Part shown: positions 47,066 to 59,800 of the stretch, one piece after another | Numbering within the stretch: the first letter of the stretch is position 1 | Layout: each line of letters starts with the position of its first letter | DNA from: Caprella mutica | Taxonomy: Eukaryota > Arthropoda > Malacostraca > Amphipoda > Caprellidae | NCBI GenBank assembly: GCA_947561585.1 | Contig: CANNZV010000521.1 | Span: forward strand, 186,001-250,000 | DNA: 64,000 nt | Reading direction: 5' to 3' | The notes under the pieces: model-generated | Seen by the model: only the letters and a program-made list of their open reading frames with translations | What the model was told of the DNA's origin: nothing | Databases searched by the model: none | Position numbers and translations under genes: made by a program

Positions 47066-48699
47066 CTGGAAGGAGCTTAATTACGACAAGGAAACAAGGA
47101 TTCAACTTTATTGAAAAGAACTATATACAATGTTTCAAACAAGCCATTTATAAATTCTAACCATAGAAGTTGAATCTTTTCGGTAGGATTAATGTCTTTA
47201 ATCCTCCACTGTAAAAGAAGAATTAATGTGCAATTTCTCATTCTTTTAATGCTTTGTTAATGGTCATTTTGCTTATCATTCGATTCCTATGAAACCCTAT
47301 ATAGTATACAAGATACAACAGATGATGCCAAAAAATAATAATAAACACACTACGAAGTAAATGCAGGCAGAACCCTCTTCAATTATCAAATCACGAATCA
47401 GTTTTATCGCAAATGGTAATATTACCGAGGTATGAAACAAGATGCTATATAATTGTTATTCCTTAATTATGTATTTCATTTCCTATGAATTAAAAAAAAA
47501 ATGTTTTAAGGGCCCAAATAAGCCTATACGTTGTTCTCAAGGTATATTAATTACTAAGTTAATATATCTTGGTTGTTCTAGTGTTTTTTGGCAGAATTAG
47601 TTCAAGCTGTGTGATTAAAGATCAAAAGTAGTGAATGAATTTAAAGTTTTAAAATTTAATCATAGATTAACTCTCAGATTTCTATAATTGTCGTACAATG
47701 CACAAGCAGTACTTTTATACTCTGTGAAATATTTTAGACAGTAGAGTAATAAGTTACAAGTTTTAAAGCGGTTCTACATTTTCAGACGCGTAAGAATAGA
47801 AACTATAACAATTATATTATTCAACTTTTATTCTAATTGGTAAAACATGTTACCTGAAGGTATCTTGGATATTTGATTTAAAGCAAAGTTATACTGTCTT
47901 ATTTGCAGCTTTTCATTATGACTTGAAAAAGGGAAAGAACGCAGAAAAACCTAAATAATTATTCAAAGAAAATAAAGTATCTCTCGACCAGAAGATAAAT
48001 ATTATAAACCGTTTTAAATGTGATGAATCTACGAATTAAATTAATATAGAACTATGTATGCTGTTTGTAATATATCCTGTATTCTTTAATTTATAAAAAA
48101 TAAACATTTTATTCTATAAAGACAAGGTTTTTATTTTAGGTTTTTGAACAATTTTGGAATAAAGGACATTGTGCATGCGATGAATATATTCGCTTTTGGT
48201 TAGTATTCTATAACTGCTCTTTTTTGTAATAGCTCAATTTTCTAAATATTACACATATTTGTATTCCGGAACTTTTCTAAAATAGACCAACAACTTCAAA
48301 AAATAAATATTAAAAATCTGTATGTATGATACCAAGTTCACAGAGTGTTTAGATAATTACTTTATAAATAAATATAAATAAGTAATAAATTAATTTATAA
48401 TAATATGTAATGATAATTAGGTAGTACTAATTAATTAGTAATTAAATAACAATTTATGTAATACGACTTATATTTATGTAATAAATTACTTTATTACATA
48501 ATTATGATATATGCAATATATTACTTTATGTTTACATAACTGGGTAAATATCATTGGTATCATATGCATATAGACATTTTTTATTATTTTCTTATATTTT
48601 GAAGTTGTTGGTCGATTTCAGAATAGGTCACATTACAATAAATCAAAAATGGTGTATAGAACTATAATAAAAATAAAAGGGACATAGAAAGATAACATA
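47066..48699. other. AT-rich stretch, no gene
   Basis: An arm of the hairpin-MITE family is probable near 47750-47830 (GTAATAAGTTACAAGTTTTA, GGTTCTACATTTTCAGACG). Nothing coding. Confidence 0.45.
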
Positions 48700-48869
48700 G
48701 AAAGTATTCCCACCGACATGAACAGCTGTATACAAAGTTACAAACAGAATCAATGTGCTTATCAAATTTCAGATCTTTATCAATAACTGCTATAAGGTAT
48801 TTAACACTAACTGAATATGGTGTCACCTTGCCATCAATATAGTTTAATATTCAATGAAAACTCCTTCTA

Positions 48870-49511
48870 CAGGTTGTCCGACACTTTTGTTGCCAAACTT
48901 CAACATAAGGTAGCGATCATCGAAATAAACACTTTATATTATATGAAGGTATGATCTAAAATGCTTAGTTAAAGAGTTACAAGGTTAGGAAAGTATCGAT
49001 CTAGTACCATTTATTGTTTAGTTAACATTATTTTTTAGTGTTACGATAAGAAACAAGACATTTTAACAGTAATTATTATGAGCACAAGAAACATAATCTT
49101 AAATTAGGTTACATGCTTACAAAATGTGTTCAAACTGCCGCCCATTTGTTGCGATGCAGGCGTTCAAACGTTTGTCCAATGATTGGCGGACGCGAGCAGA
49201 GACAGCAGGAGTTTCACGAATCATTGCGGAGGCTTCAAAAAAACCTGCCGATCAGGTTCTATTCAGATTGAATCGGTGTTTCATACACCAAACTCTTCAA
49301 ATATCCCCATAAGTAGAAATCTAGGGCGTAATATCATTTAGTTTCCTTGCCACGGTATTTTTTTACTAATTGTAATTTTTTTATTCAACTTCAAGTCATT
49401 GTAACTTTTTAACTAAGCATTTTAGACCATACCTTCGTAGAATATAAAGTGTTTATTTCGACGATTGTTACCTTATGTTAAAGTTTGGCAACAAAAGTGT
49501 CGGACACCCTG
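48870..49511. mobile_element. Long-TIR MITE (642 bp) with transposase remnant, nested in the LINE
   Basis: Inverted ends of about 118 bp, starting CAGG(G)TGTCCGACACTTTT, flanked by TA on both sides (48868-48869 and 49512-49513). TA target and CAGG ends fit the Tc1/mariner superfamily. It is an internally deleted derivative because a transposase scrap remains inside. Confidence 0.85.
49104..49343 (-). pseudogene. C-terminal transposase remnant inside the MITE
   Basis: On the minus strand the segment reads LDFYLWGYLKSLVYETP, then stops and a frame break, then EASAMIRETPAVSARVRQSL and ends GRQFEHIL before a stop. This is the usual C-terminus of a widespread insect Tc1/mariner-type transposase. 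The plus-strand frame at 49124-49312 is its shadow. Confidence 0.72.
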
Positions 49512-50035
49512 TATAACTACATTCACTCTTAGTGACACCTAATGAACCAGCTTTCTCACTGTTCAAAGACAAACAATTAGAAACTAAACATTCATACACA
49601 TTATCAAGTTCAATATTAAAAGTATGTATTATAATACTTCGAAAGATTGATTATATAAACAAAAGGTTGTGTCATCTACAAATAATATTAATTGCAACTT
49701 AAAATAAAACAAAGGAAGATCGCTAATGTATATCAAGAATAAGAGGCCTCCAAGTACAGATTCCTGAGGCACACCAGACTGAACAGTTTTAGAATTGGAC
49801 AGATCTTTGCCTAATGTAACAGTGTTATAGTCAAACGTTATATAGATAAAAGATTTTAAATAATGATGTAAAATATAAGATAATTTTTTTTGAAATAACA
49901 TATTGGTTCACATTAATTAAACTTTTAAACCTTAGTAAAGGTAAGCCATGAACACCATAGAACGACATCTTCTCCACAACTAACCGTGCCAAATACTTCA
50001 CGCAGGTCAATTAAATGTGCTGTCTGCTATTATAA

Positions 50036-50460
50036 GTCCCTTGTACAAATATTTAGTCATGTATATAAGATTTTATAAAAAATATGTACAATCTTTCATA
50101 CATTGCGCGTTCAAATAATTTACTCAGAGTATAGGCAATATAAATATTGGCCTGCAACCAGACATGTCTTGTTCGTTACCACCTTTGAAGGATGTGCGGT
50201 AAGTTCATCATCCTCAATTCATTGCCGAAAAGTTCTTGCACTCAATTCACCGCGTGGTAAATTTACCACCAAAACAATTCAATTCAAAATATAATTATGA
50301 TAAAACAAACTCATAATATTTTTTTTACTGACAAATAAATAGTCATCAATTACGAGAAAAATACAGGATTGTTTAAAATGAAGTTACAATTCTATAAAGT
50401 TTTTCTATTATTACTGAATTATGAAAATTACTAAATAAATGGAAAAAATATAAATTCTTT
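50036..50460. other. No gene recognised
   Basis: A 63-codon frame at 50103-50294 has no motif. Rest AT-rich. Confidence 0.4.
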
Positions 50461-50464
50461 TTGT

Positions 50465-50585
50465 TACTAACTACCTAGGTTAGTTAGTTATCAACTACCT
50501 TGCTTAGTTAGTTACTAACTACCTAGCTTAGTTAGTTAGGGACCAACTACCTCGGTTACTGAGCTAGTTAATACCTATATACAGT
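50465..50585 (+). repeat. About 36-bp palindromic tandem repeat
   Basis: ACTAACTACCTAGGTTAGTT and close variants recur about three times. Each unit is partly self-complementary (AACTACCTAGG...TTAGTTAG). Confidence 0.65.
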
Positions 50586-51253
50586 TAGTTAGGCAGTGTG
50601 TAGTAACTCTAATTAGACAGGAACAATAAATTAGGTAGCTAGAAAGTTTGGTAAGTGACTACATATATGAAGTTTAAGCTATTAGTTAGGTAATTATCCA
50701 ACTACCTAAATATTTAGAGATATTAGTGAATTTAGGTTAGGGTTAGGTTACAATTTTTATTTATTAAAATTGTATGAAATGATTGACATCACTTCTTACC
50801 CTATTCGCTAGCTGGTTATTCAAACAATTTCCTTCATAGCCTTCGACTCGAAACATCAAATCATTTAAGTTTGGCGTCAACAGATTTGCAATTGTCAAAA
50901 GTTAAATGTTGTATCAAGTTTACTATCTTGGTGGGAAATTAAACATCTCAGACTCAGTCATAACTATATGACAACATTTATATTATGCGACAAAAAAAAA
51001 CATGTTTATTAAGGGTATATTATTAGTTTATTACAATGTCATAGGTTGTGCATCTCTCATTTCAATTGTATGTGGAACTATAGTTAGGAATGTACGCACC
51101 ATTCAATTTCTTTTTGAACTGCGTAGCACATGGTATGGACGACTCTAATACAATGAATAACAATTCAGGGTATTCCGGCGCTATGTACTTTAAAGAAATA
51201 GTTAATAGAATACTTTATCTATTCACAGACCTTATATATATATGTCCTTTCTA
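50586..51253. other. AT-rich stretch, no gene
   Basis: Nothing recognised. Confidence 0.45.
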
Positions 51254-51652
51254 CTGGGGGTACGGTCAAGAGCCCCCCCCCCCCTCCGGTCACGAGCCCC
51301 CCTCCCTGTTCTTTTAATCCTTATTTATCTAGTTAAACAAATAAACAAATTAAGAAATACTTAGATAGAAATAACTGAGAGTTGCTATTGTAGTTTGTTG
51401 TATCCGCTAGTTTTTTTGTACTGCACACTTCATGATTGTTTAATGACCTGATAGGGTGGTTCGGGGGGGCGGCACGCCCCCCGATATACATATACTTTAT
51501 GTTTAATAAGTAATGAACTACAAAAGTGTCAACAAGGATTGAATAATATAGGTAAATAAGGATTAAAAAACATGGGGGGCTCGTGAGCGGTGGGGATCAT
51601 GACCGAGGGGGGGGGGGGCTCATGACCGGGGGGCTTATGACCTACACCCTCT
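51254..51652. mobile_element. GC-ended fold-back element with GGTCAxGAGCCCCCC repeats
   Basis: Left end holds GGTCAAGAGCCCCCC and GGTCACGAGCCCCCC; the right end holds the inverse (GGGGGGCTCGTGAGC, GGGGGGGCTCATGACC, GGGGGGCTTATGACC). The arms continue inward through TTTTTTAATCCTTATTT on both sides. The centre contains another palindrome (GGGGGGCGGCACGCCCCCC at about 51463). No ORF. Confidence 0.75.
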
Positions 51653-53831
51653 CAATTGATGCCTGTACACCACAAAACTGGCGTAGCTACAGTCAGACTC
51701 TGTATTGCTCAGAACTAAGGTAAAACAACTATAGTTATAGTTTAAATACCAATTCCTTGTTCCTAATATCGATCTTTGTATTTACTAGAGCCTTCTTTTA
51801 CAGCTCGGTTTACTCAGCCTCTTTTACATACTCATTACACTTATCCATTAATTATTATGGGTGTACCTATCTGGGCTAGTAGGTAGACGTTTGGGGTTGT
51901 CCTATACCTCAACTGTTCAGAAATATAGTCTACTGCATTTTGCAGTTAGGTAGGTCATCTCATAGGTAGGTAGGATAAATTATTTCACAGGTAGGATTAT
52001 TATCTTGTTGTAGGTAGGTAGGCTGTCTTGTGTAAATAATAAAGTTCTAAAAATACAATAGACACCCAATCTCAATACTTAGTTTCTCCTTGTCTTAACC
52101 TTATCATTCGAATCATTAAGTAGGTAGGTATCCTCATTAGTAATCACTGAAATAGCTATATCACCAAAACCATATAGCCAACCCTATGCTCTATTATCCT
52201 AAACTATCTGAGTTCAGTGTTAATTACCTACTGCCATATTACGATCACAGGCATAACTATTAATACATTCAGATCTAGTTAAATGGAAGGTATAAATAAT
52301 GTTAGGTGTTCCACATCCTGTCTTCCGATTCCCATGTATCTACATAGTTTCTCTTCTAATGATAAAAATAATGGATTTTAAGATGGAAATCTCTTGACTT
52401 AACTCCTAGATTTTTTCGTCTTTCTTTCTAAGTACGTTAGTGAATTCCTTAATATTTTACTATTGACCAAATTGCTTTCTATTCGCATCCTTATTATTGA
52501 TTTCTTCTGATAAATAAATAATGGTTACAGAGAATAGAGGTAGCTATCATATTATATTTATGGAGTTGAGATATAGGAAAAATATTCTGATTTCACGAGT
52601 TAAATTACAATTACTTAGCTAACAATTAACAACAATTGTTAATCAAGTAAAGCTATATAACTCTCGTTAATACACATTTATTAGAAAAAAAACATATCAG
52701 GTAAAGGAGAGGTTTCTACTTTCAGCTTTCTTTTCTCTAGTCAATATAATTCCCGTTAATATATTTTTTTATGATTGCATCAGTTGTTGTATTTTAAAGT
52801 AGGAATTCAAATTTTCTAATCAATTTGTTAGTAAAAAGGTTTTTGTTATATAATTCTAGTCCATTAATTTAACTTTTCATGAACAGTGATTAATATTCTT
52901 CGATTAATACGATCTAAGTTACGGCTCATTGGTTTTTCCATTCGATTGAAGCGATTTGTGTTTTTGATAATTTAAAATAAGTTTGGGAGTAAACTAAGAG
53001 TAAAAATGAACATGTAGGGTAGAGAAAAGTCATTTCATTTCTTACTAGCCTTTAGTAGACAGATAATTCTTACAATTACTTGTCTACCATCATTGAGTTC
53101 TCCTAAAAAAGAACTCTACCTATAATTATATACATTGATATTTTGATATCATAGCCATTAATTAAATTATATTACTGTTGCAAAAATTTAGAACCACCAA
53201 ACTGCTCCTGAAGTAAATTTCAAGTTTTAAGCAATAATAATATTTCATATATTTTATTAAATTAAATTTGATATGAAAAGAACATTCAGAACAATAATTA
53301 TTTATTTAATGAATTACATAAATATATCATTAGGATAAAATTATAGAAACAGTCAAGAAGGAATTAAATATACCTTTTGTAGAAACCCTTAATATCTAAC
53401 TAGATTATTATATTATTATTAAAATAATATTGGATGATTTAATTGTTTATTGAAAAAAATTACCATAATTTTAGATAAATAATAAAAGGAGAATTCAAAT
53501 AAAATAATCTTCCACATCAGTTTTAGAGGATCATTTTCACCCCTTCAGGGAACTCAACCTCACTCGTATTTCCTGAGGAGTTTTCTCTCTTTTTAAATTC
53601 TATAGAATATAATAGAGGGAATATATTATCTAATAATTAGTTATACTTTAATATTTATATATTTGAAGGCATACATTGTCACAATTATAGTGACGTTTAA
53701 GAGTACTAAAATATAAATGAATTTACACTGATTAAAAGTACCAGTAGTTCTGGATTTTATATAGGTACTTGAAGTTTATTTGAAGTTTAGTTCCACAATC
53801 AATAAATAATTAACACCTTGGAACAACCTAA
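51653..53831. other. AT-rich stretch between the duplicated genes; TAGGTAGG clusters
   Basis: Short TAGGTAGG runs at about 51890-52140. No gene, no MITE arms recognised. Confidence 0.45.
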
Positions 53832-56800
53832 TCAACGGTTATTCTTAGAATACGAAAACTGAGTTGAGTCTACCAGACAAAGGTTGTGAATTTTATCAAC
53901 GGTCATCGGGTAATCTGCAAAGAAAATATTTTAACCATCAGTTTTAATTGCATTATTTAGGTATGAAAATGGTGAGGTATTATCTAATGAAGTTAATAGC
54001 AATATACTGTAAAGTTACTCTCTTTTTTACTCCCTTTACACGCGGGGTTTTTTAAGTCTTTCCACCAGATTTTTTGCTAAGCTCCTCCTACTTTTTTGGA
54101 CCAGATTATTGAATAGTAAAAGAAAATACGATGAAATAGTTATTTATTATATCTATGATACCTGCAGGCACCATGGATACCAAGTTACCAACTATTAAAA
54201 ATAACTATGTTTATACTATGTCTTATACTATTCAAAAACCTGGTGGAGAAAAGTAGGAGGAGCTTAGCAAAAAGTCAGGTGGAAAGACTTAAAGAAACCA
54301 TGCGTGTGTAAGTCTCACTTACCAATCTGGAACCAATCCGTGTTTCCAGCGTCTGCTCTTGCACTTGCAATGGCTGCACGAAGAGCCTGAGGAACCACAA
54401 AGCCCAGGCATATGGGAGGTTCACCAGTCACTGTGGATAGGGAAGTTCGATTATTTATTGTTTGATAACAGCAAGAATTTGTTTTAAATAAACTAATATC
54501 CAGAGTATGTTGCAGTAGTCAACTGAAAACATAGTTCAGATAACTCCTGAATTAAGAAGCATTGGTAACTTGATAACTCAGAGCCACTTCGTAACTCAGG
54601 GACAGTGATAGTTTTCTATGATAAAAATCATGGAGAAAATTAGGACGAAATTCATGATGTATATCGTTTTCTATAATTTAAAAATAGAAAATACTTCATA
54701 ACTCAGGGGAATTTCATAACTCAGGTCGTTCATAACTCGAGTGCTTCATAACGAAGAACTTCATAACTCAGGAGTTTTACTCTATTATGTTGATAATCGA
54801 AAAAGATTGTCAATATACCTAATTTAAATCCGAAAACTTTTGATTTAGACCTTTTTGATGATGAAGGAATGAATTAGAAAATTTAAATTTTCCAATTATT
54901 GTAATTACCCTTTGAGCTCACTACTCCCAGAGGATTAGGAGCGTTCTTCAGCAATGTAACTCTGAGATCAGTTGGGATGTCCTTCGTCATAAGAGGTTTG
55001 TAATTCCATGTATCCTCAGAGAGCTTTTGACCAGTGGCAGCATCGTATTTTGGTCCTTCCGTTGTGAAAAGACCTTGACCCATCAAAAATCCTCCTTCAA
55101 CTTGCCCAACATCTATCAAAGGACTGGGACTAGTACCGGCATCTTCTATCAAGTCTGTTTGAAGCACCTGAAATAATAATTAGTTAACAGTTATTTAGGA
55201 AATTATTTTAACTAATTCTATCAACTTCAACAGCGATTTCATTTTTCAATAGTTTTATTTTCGATTAAAATTTCACAATAAAAAACTGTATCTTCCCAAT
55301 TTGTAAAATACAGACTCTTTATAATTACCGTGAAATTTCCAGTGAGAACGTCAAGCTCCACCTCAGTACAAGCTACTCCATACACAGGGTATCCAAGAAG
55401 TTCGTCAGGATCATTCCAGTAGTATTGGCACAGACTAACTCCTTCTTCCCAAGCCTTATTCACCTTTTCAATGTATGTCATACCAGTTTCAGCAACTGCA
55501 TCTAGTCGGGCTCGGATAACCTTAGCTGCTTGTTGAGCACAATAAGTATTGGAATTAGCTCCTGTTGATCCACCAGTTAGAGAAGAATTGGCACCCACCA
55601 ATACTGTCGTTGGCTTAATGACCACCTTTTCCAATTCACAACCAAGAGTAAAAGCGGTAACTTGTGCTACTTTAGTGTTAAGTCCTTGTCCCATCTCAAT
55701 ACCTCCAGTAGAGATAACTACAGAACCATCTTGTTGATTGATAGCGATGAAAACACCAAAACAAACATTTGGAGCCATTTCAAATTGCCATAAAAATGGC
55801 ATAACAGCAAGCCCCCGTTTGACGTAACGATTAGTGCTGTTGAAATCTGTTATCGCTGCTTTTCTTGCTGCTACATCGGCTTCCTGTTCGATTTGCGCGA
55901 TCATGTCACCTATGAGATTGCGCTCAAGAGCAACATCACGGAGAGCCTCGTTGTCTTCGCCTGTAAGTAAGCCCTCCAGAGCCATACGATGCTGCAATCG
56001 CACAGGAATTGTTCCACATTTCCTTTTTCCACCGTCAGGAATGAGGTTCATCTTCTTGAATTCAAGTGAATCCATTTGGAGTTCGTTAGCCATGTGTTCC
56101 ATTGCATATTCTGTGAATATCACTGCTTCCAATGTTCCTGTAAATGTAATTTTGAGCTTAAAAAGTTTTAGAATGATTAGGAATGATATAATATTTGTTC
56201 AAAAGTAGATATTGCTTTCATACCTGGAGTTCTACACCAAGTATTAGCTGCTGTATCAGTTGTTACCAACACAGGCGTAACTTCCCAGTTTGGACACTCG
56301 TAGCAGCTCTGAACGCGCTGAGCGCAGGTGGTAACAGAGCTATCAACAGGACAGTATCCAGAATCGCCATATATGGTATACTGGACTGCTTGTAGCTTTC
56401 CAGTATCATCAGTACCAACCTTGGAAGAAAAAGTGTGACTCTTTCAATAAATGTTTTGCTCGCAGTAAGATATTTAGAATATAATTTGAAAACACAGCAA
56501 ATTACATTACCTTATAAGTGAAAGAATAAGGTTCTCTCCAACCAACAAGTGTCATGTTTGTTTGAATGTCCAAATTAATTCGAACAGGTTTCCGTACTTT
56601 GTAGGCAGCTAATGCAGCAGCATTCGTGACAAGATTACACATATCAATCTTAGCACCAAATCCCCCTCCTAAGCGCTTGACTGTAACATTCACTCTGCAA
56701 TCGAAAGAAAGAGACAATAAATAAATATCCAATTTTTGTGAGTTATGTTTCAAATATAATTGAACTAAACAATGAAGAAATTACTTGGAACAGTCAATGT

Positions 56801-59800
56801 TGAGAACTTGAGCTATGGTGCCTTGAGTACCAGCTGGCCATTGGGTCGTTGCAAAGACTTCGTAGCTTCCTTCATCGGGCACAACTCGAGTACACTGTGT
56901 TTCCAAGTGGAAATGAAACTGACCGTCTCTGTTCATTGCACCCTCTACGATGTGGGTACTTGCTGCAAATCCTGCTTCGACATCACCTATAGCAAGACGA
57001 CTGAGGGGCACTGAAGCCACTCTGCCTTTCTTTATTGCCTGGTCAATAGTCAATACAGGAGTAGTTTCCCCAGTGTAAGTAACCACGACTAGCTTTGAAG
57101 CCTTCTTGGCAATGGAGAAAGAAGTAGCAACTATCAATCCGATTGCTTGTCCATAATATGAAACAGTTCCATCTGCGAATAGTGGCTGAACATTAGCTCC
57201 AGTTGTCAACTGCATATTATTAATGCCGGGAATATCATCCGCAGTTACAAAAGCCTCTACTCCTTCCAGTGCCAAAGCAGCTGTTGCGTCAATGCTTTCA
57301 ATTGTTGCATTGGCCTTTGTGGATTGTACGAAGTATCCATACAGCTCATCAGACAGAGCAGGCATATCGTTCACGTACTTTATTTCTCCGGCACACTGCT
57401 GTGCGGACTCTATTTTTGGAATAGGCTGTCCGAGAGGCCAAGTTCCGGTATTTTCATCGTAACTTTGAGTTCCTGTTGATGTAGGACGAGCAAGAGGTGA
57501 TGCAGCACTGATGATTGAGCTGTCTATGATTCCACTATCATTCAAAATACTGAGGAAGGCCTAAAAACGGTATGAATATTACATAAAATATGAATACCTT
57601 TATCTTGAATATTCCTCCTATTGAACAGAAACGATTTAACAAACCCTGTAAAGAAGCCCTTCAGCAACAGTTTTGATGTAGCTTGCATCTGGTTTCAGTG
57701 GGGACAAATCTGGTACCATTTCACTTCTCAGGGTAGAGAGAGCTGCTTGTAGTACATCTTCACTAGTCAAACTCTTACCCACTAGATAGGCTTCTGTGTT
57801 TGTCGCACGATTCTAGTAAAGAAAGAATTATTGAGAAATAAAATTAATAAAATTCAAGTAATTCAACTTATTTTTATTAAATTTAAATTTGAATTCAAGA
57901 TTAAAGATAAACTCACAAATGTTGAGTTGATCCCAGAGAAAGCCAGAATTGGAGATCCTGATACCAGATATGCTGCAGAAGAGTCCACTTGGAGTTGAAA
58001 AGAACCACCGACAATAGCCGAAGAGTTTCTTGCACGAGGAAGTACCTTCATGGAAATGATTTTTAAAACTAATACATAATTAACATTTATCTACTTGAGA
58101 TCATTCAATAAGAAATATAATTTGATATCGGAAATAAATGTATCTGAAAAATATTTAGTTAGTTTCATTCATCAAAAATACCTTATAGCTCTTGTAATAA
58201 GTTCCAGTAGGCATTTGCTTCAATTTTAATTTGAGCATCACTTCTTTATTTCCTTCGAAATCCATAGTCAAAATGTCATTCACTGGATACCATGTTGAGC
58301 TGCCATCAGTTTTTCCTATTATGTACAAAAAATATAGAAATTGATTTTCAAGTAATACCTTTGCAGTTACGAAAACTTGTAATATGGAGCCAATGAATAG
58401 GTTCATTATTTTTTTAAACAATATGCATAAATAAAGAATTAAACATACCAACAAGAACTTCAGCGCCTGAACTGTTCAGCGTAAGGAAGATATCCGATGC
58501 AAATCCTGGATTCTTTATTTTCAGAGCCAAGTTACCTGCCCAGTTTCCTAACTGAAAATGTAAAATATTTAAAGATCACCCATTACAATGAGTATATCTT
58601 GTGAATAATAACTATTAAATATTTAGAATACAGCTTTAACCTGAAAAAATATATAGGTAGATCAATTAACTCATTCATAGATTCTCACGTTTCGAACAGC
58701 TGTACTTCCAATTTTCTGCCAATGCTCCTTCATTTCACCAAGATACTCAAATCCAGTTTGAGTTTTGATAGTATCAAACTCTTCCATGAGGGAACTGATT
58801 GACACACCAGATCCAGCGATAAATTCACTGGTTGTACTTGTTATGGTGCTCAGCTCGGCGATTCTTCGGATACTAATAATGGCATCAACTTCCTCTACGT
58901 CAAAGACACCTCCCCCAGTTCCACCAAATTCATACCTGAAGGTTTTACCAACCGCTAGAGAAGTTAGGGTTGTCTGTAGCTCTTGGACTGATGTTGGGGA
59001 GTACCAAGTAACGCCATCCACTGTGATTTCCTTCCTGGAAGATTTCTCACTTCGACAACAACCTGCTTCAGTTGCTTTCTTCTGGCCACCGCAACATCCT
59101 CCTTTGCCAGCTTTCTTAGAACAACTAATTTTGTCTGCACCCTGATGTACGTTTAATGTATTATGTTATTTGCATAAGGAATTCATTAAGTGTTAAGATT
59201 ATCAAAGATTGAAATATATATATATATCTTAAATACCCTCTTACCTCAATATCAGCGGGTGTTACTTTGTTGAAAGCAGTTACAATCGACCTATAGCCAG
59301 TGCATCGACAAATATTGCCGTCCATGCAGTTTTCAACATCACTGGCAGTCCAGTCAGATTTACTTTGAGTCATTCTGATACACAAATGTTTTCTTAGTTT
59401 AATATAGTATGCAACGAAGACATATTGAAAATGAGAAGAAGAATTGTTTGTCAAACTTACCCATGCATGCTCATTACGAATCCTGGGGTACAGAAGCCAC
59501 ACTGGGTTCCGTAGTTTTCAACTAGTTTCTCTTGAATTGGATGGTACCCATCTCTCTCATTGCCAAGACCCTCGACTGTTGTAATTTGCCAGCCGTCACA
59601 GTTGTAAAGGGATGTTAGACACTGAAATTGGTTAATTAACATGCGTTCATGAGTTCATTCAAATAGTTTTGAAACACAATTTAGTACTTTTATTGCAATC
59701 GATAGTTTCAGAGTTTAAAGACTGTTGTATCCCATTTTATACCTATGAAATTTTCCATAGAAAATCAATCAAATTTGATTGATTGAAATTTGATTTGATT

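Larger units (their letters stand above)
48700..50035 (-). pseudogene. Non-LTR retrotransposon (LINE) remnant, RT domain, interrupted by a MITE
   Basis: Read on the minus strand from 50035: a degraded FDTVNH-type motif A region (49990-49950), GVPQESVLGGLLFLIYISDLP (motif B, near 49765), LFVDDTTFC (motif C, YxDD replaced by FVDD as in many LINEs), then KDLKFDKHIDSVC (about 48760). The last part is separated by the 642-bp MITE at 48870-49511. Frameshifts and stops are present; the N-terminal half and the 3' tail were not found. Family resembles Jockey/CR1-type elements. Confidence 0.75.

Noticed and set aside
49124..49312. 62-codon plus-strand frame with several Cys and Arg
   Set aside because: Antisense to the C-terminal transposase remnant in the MITE.
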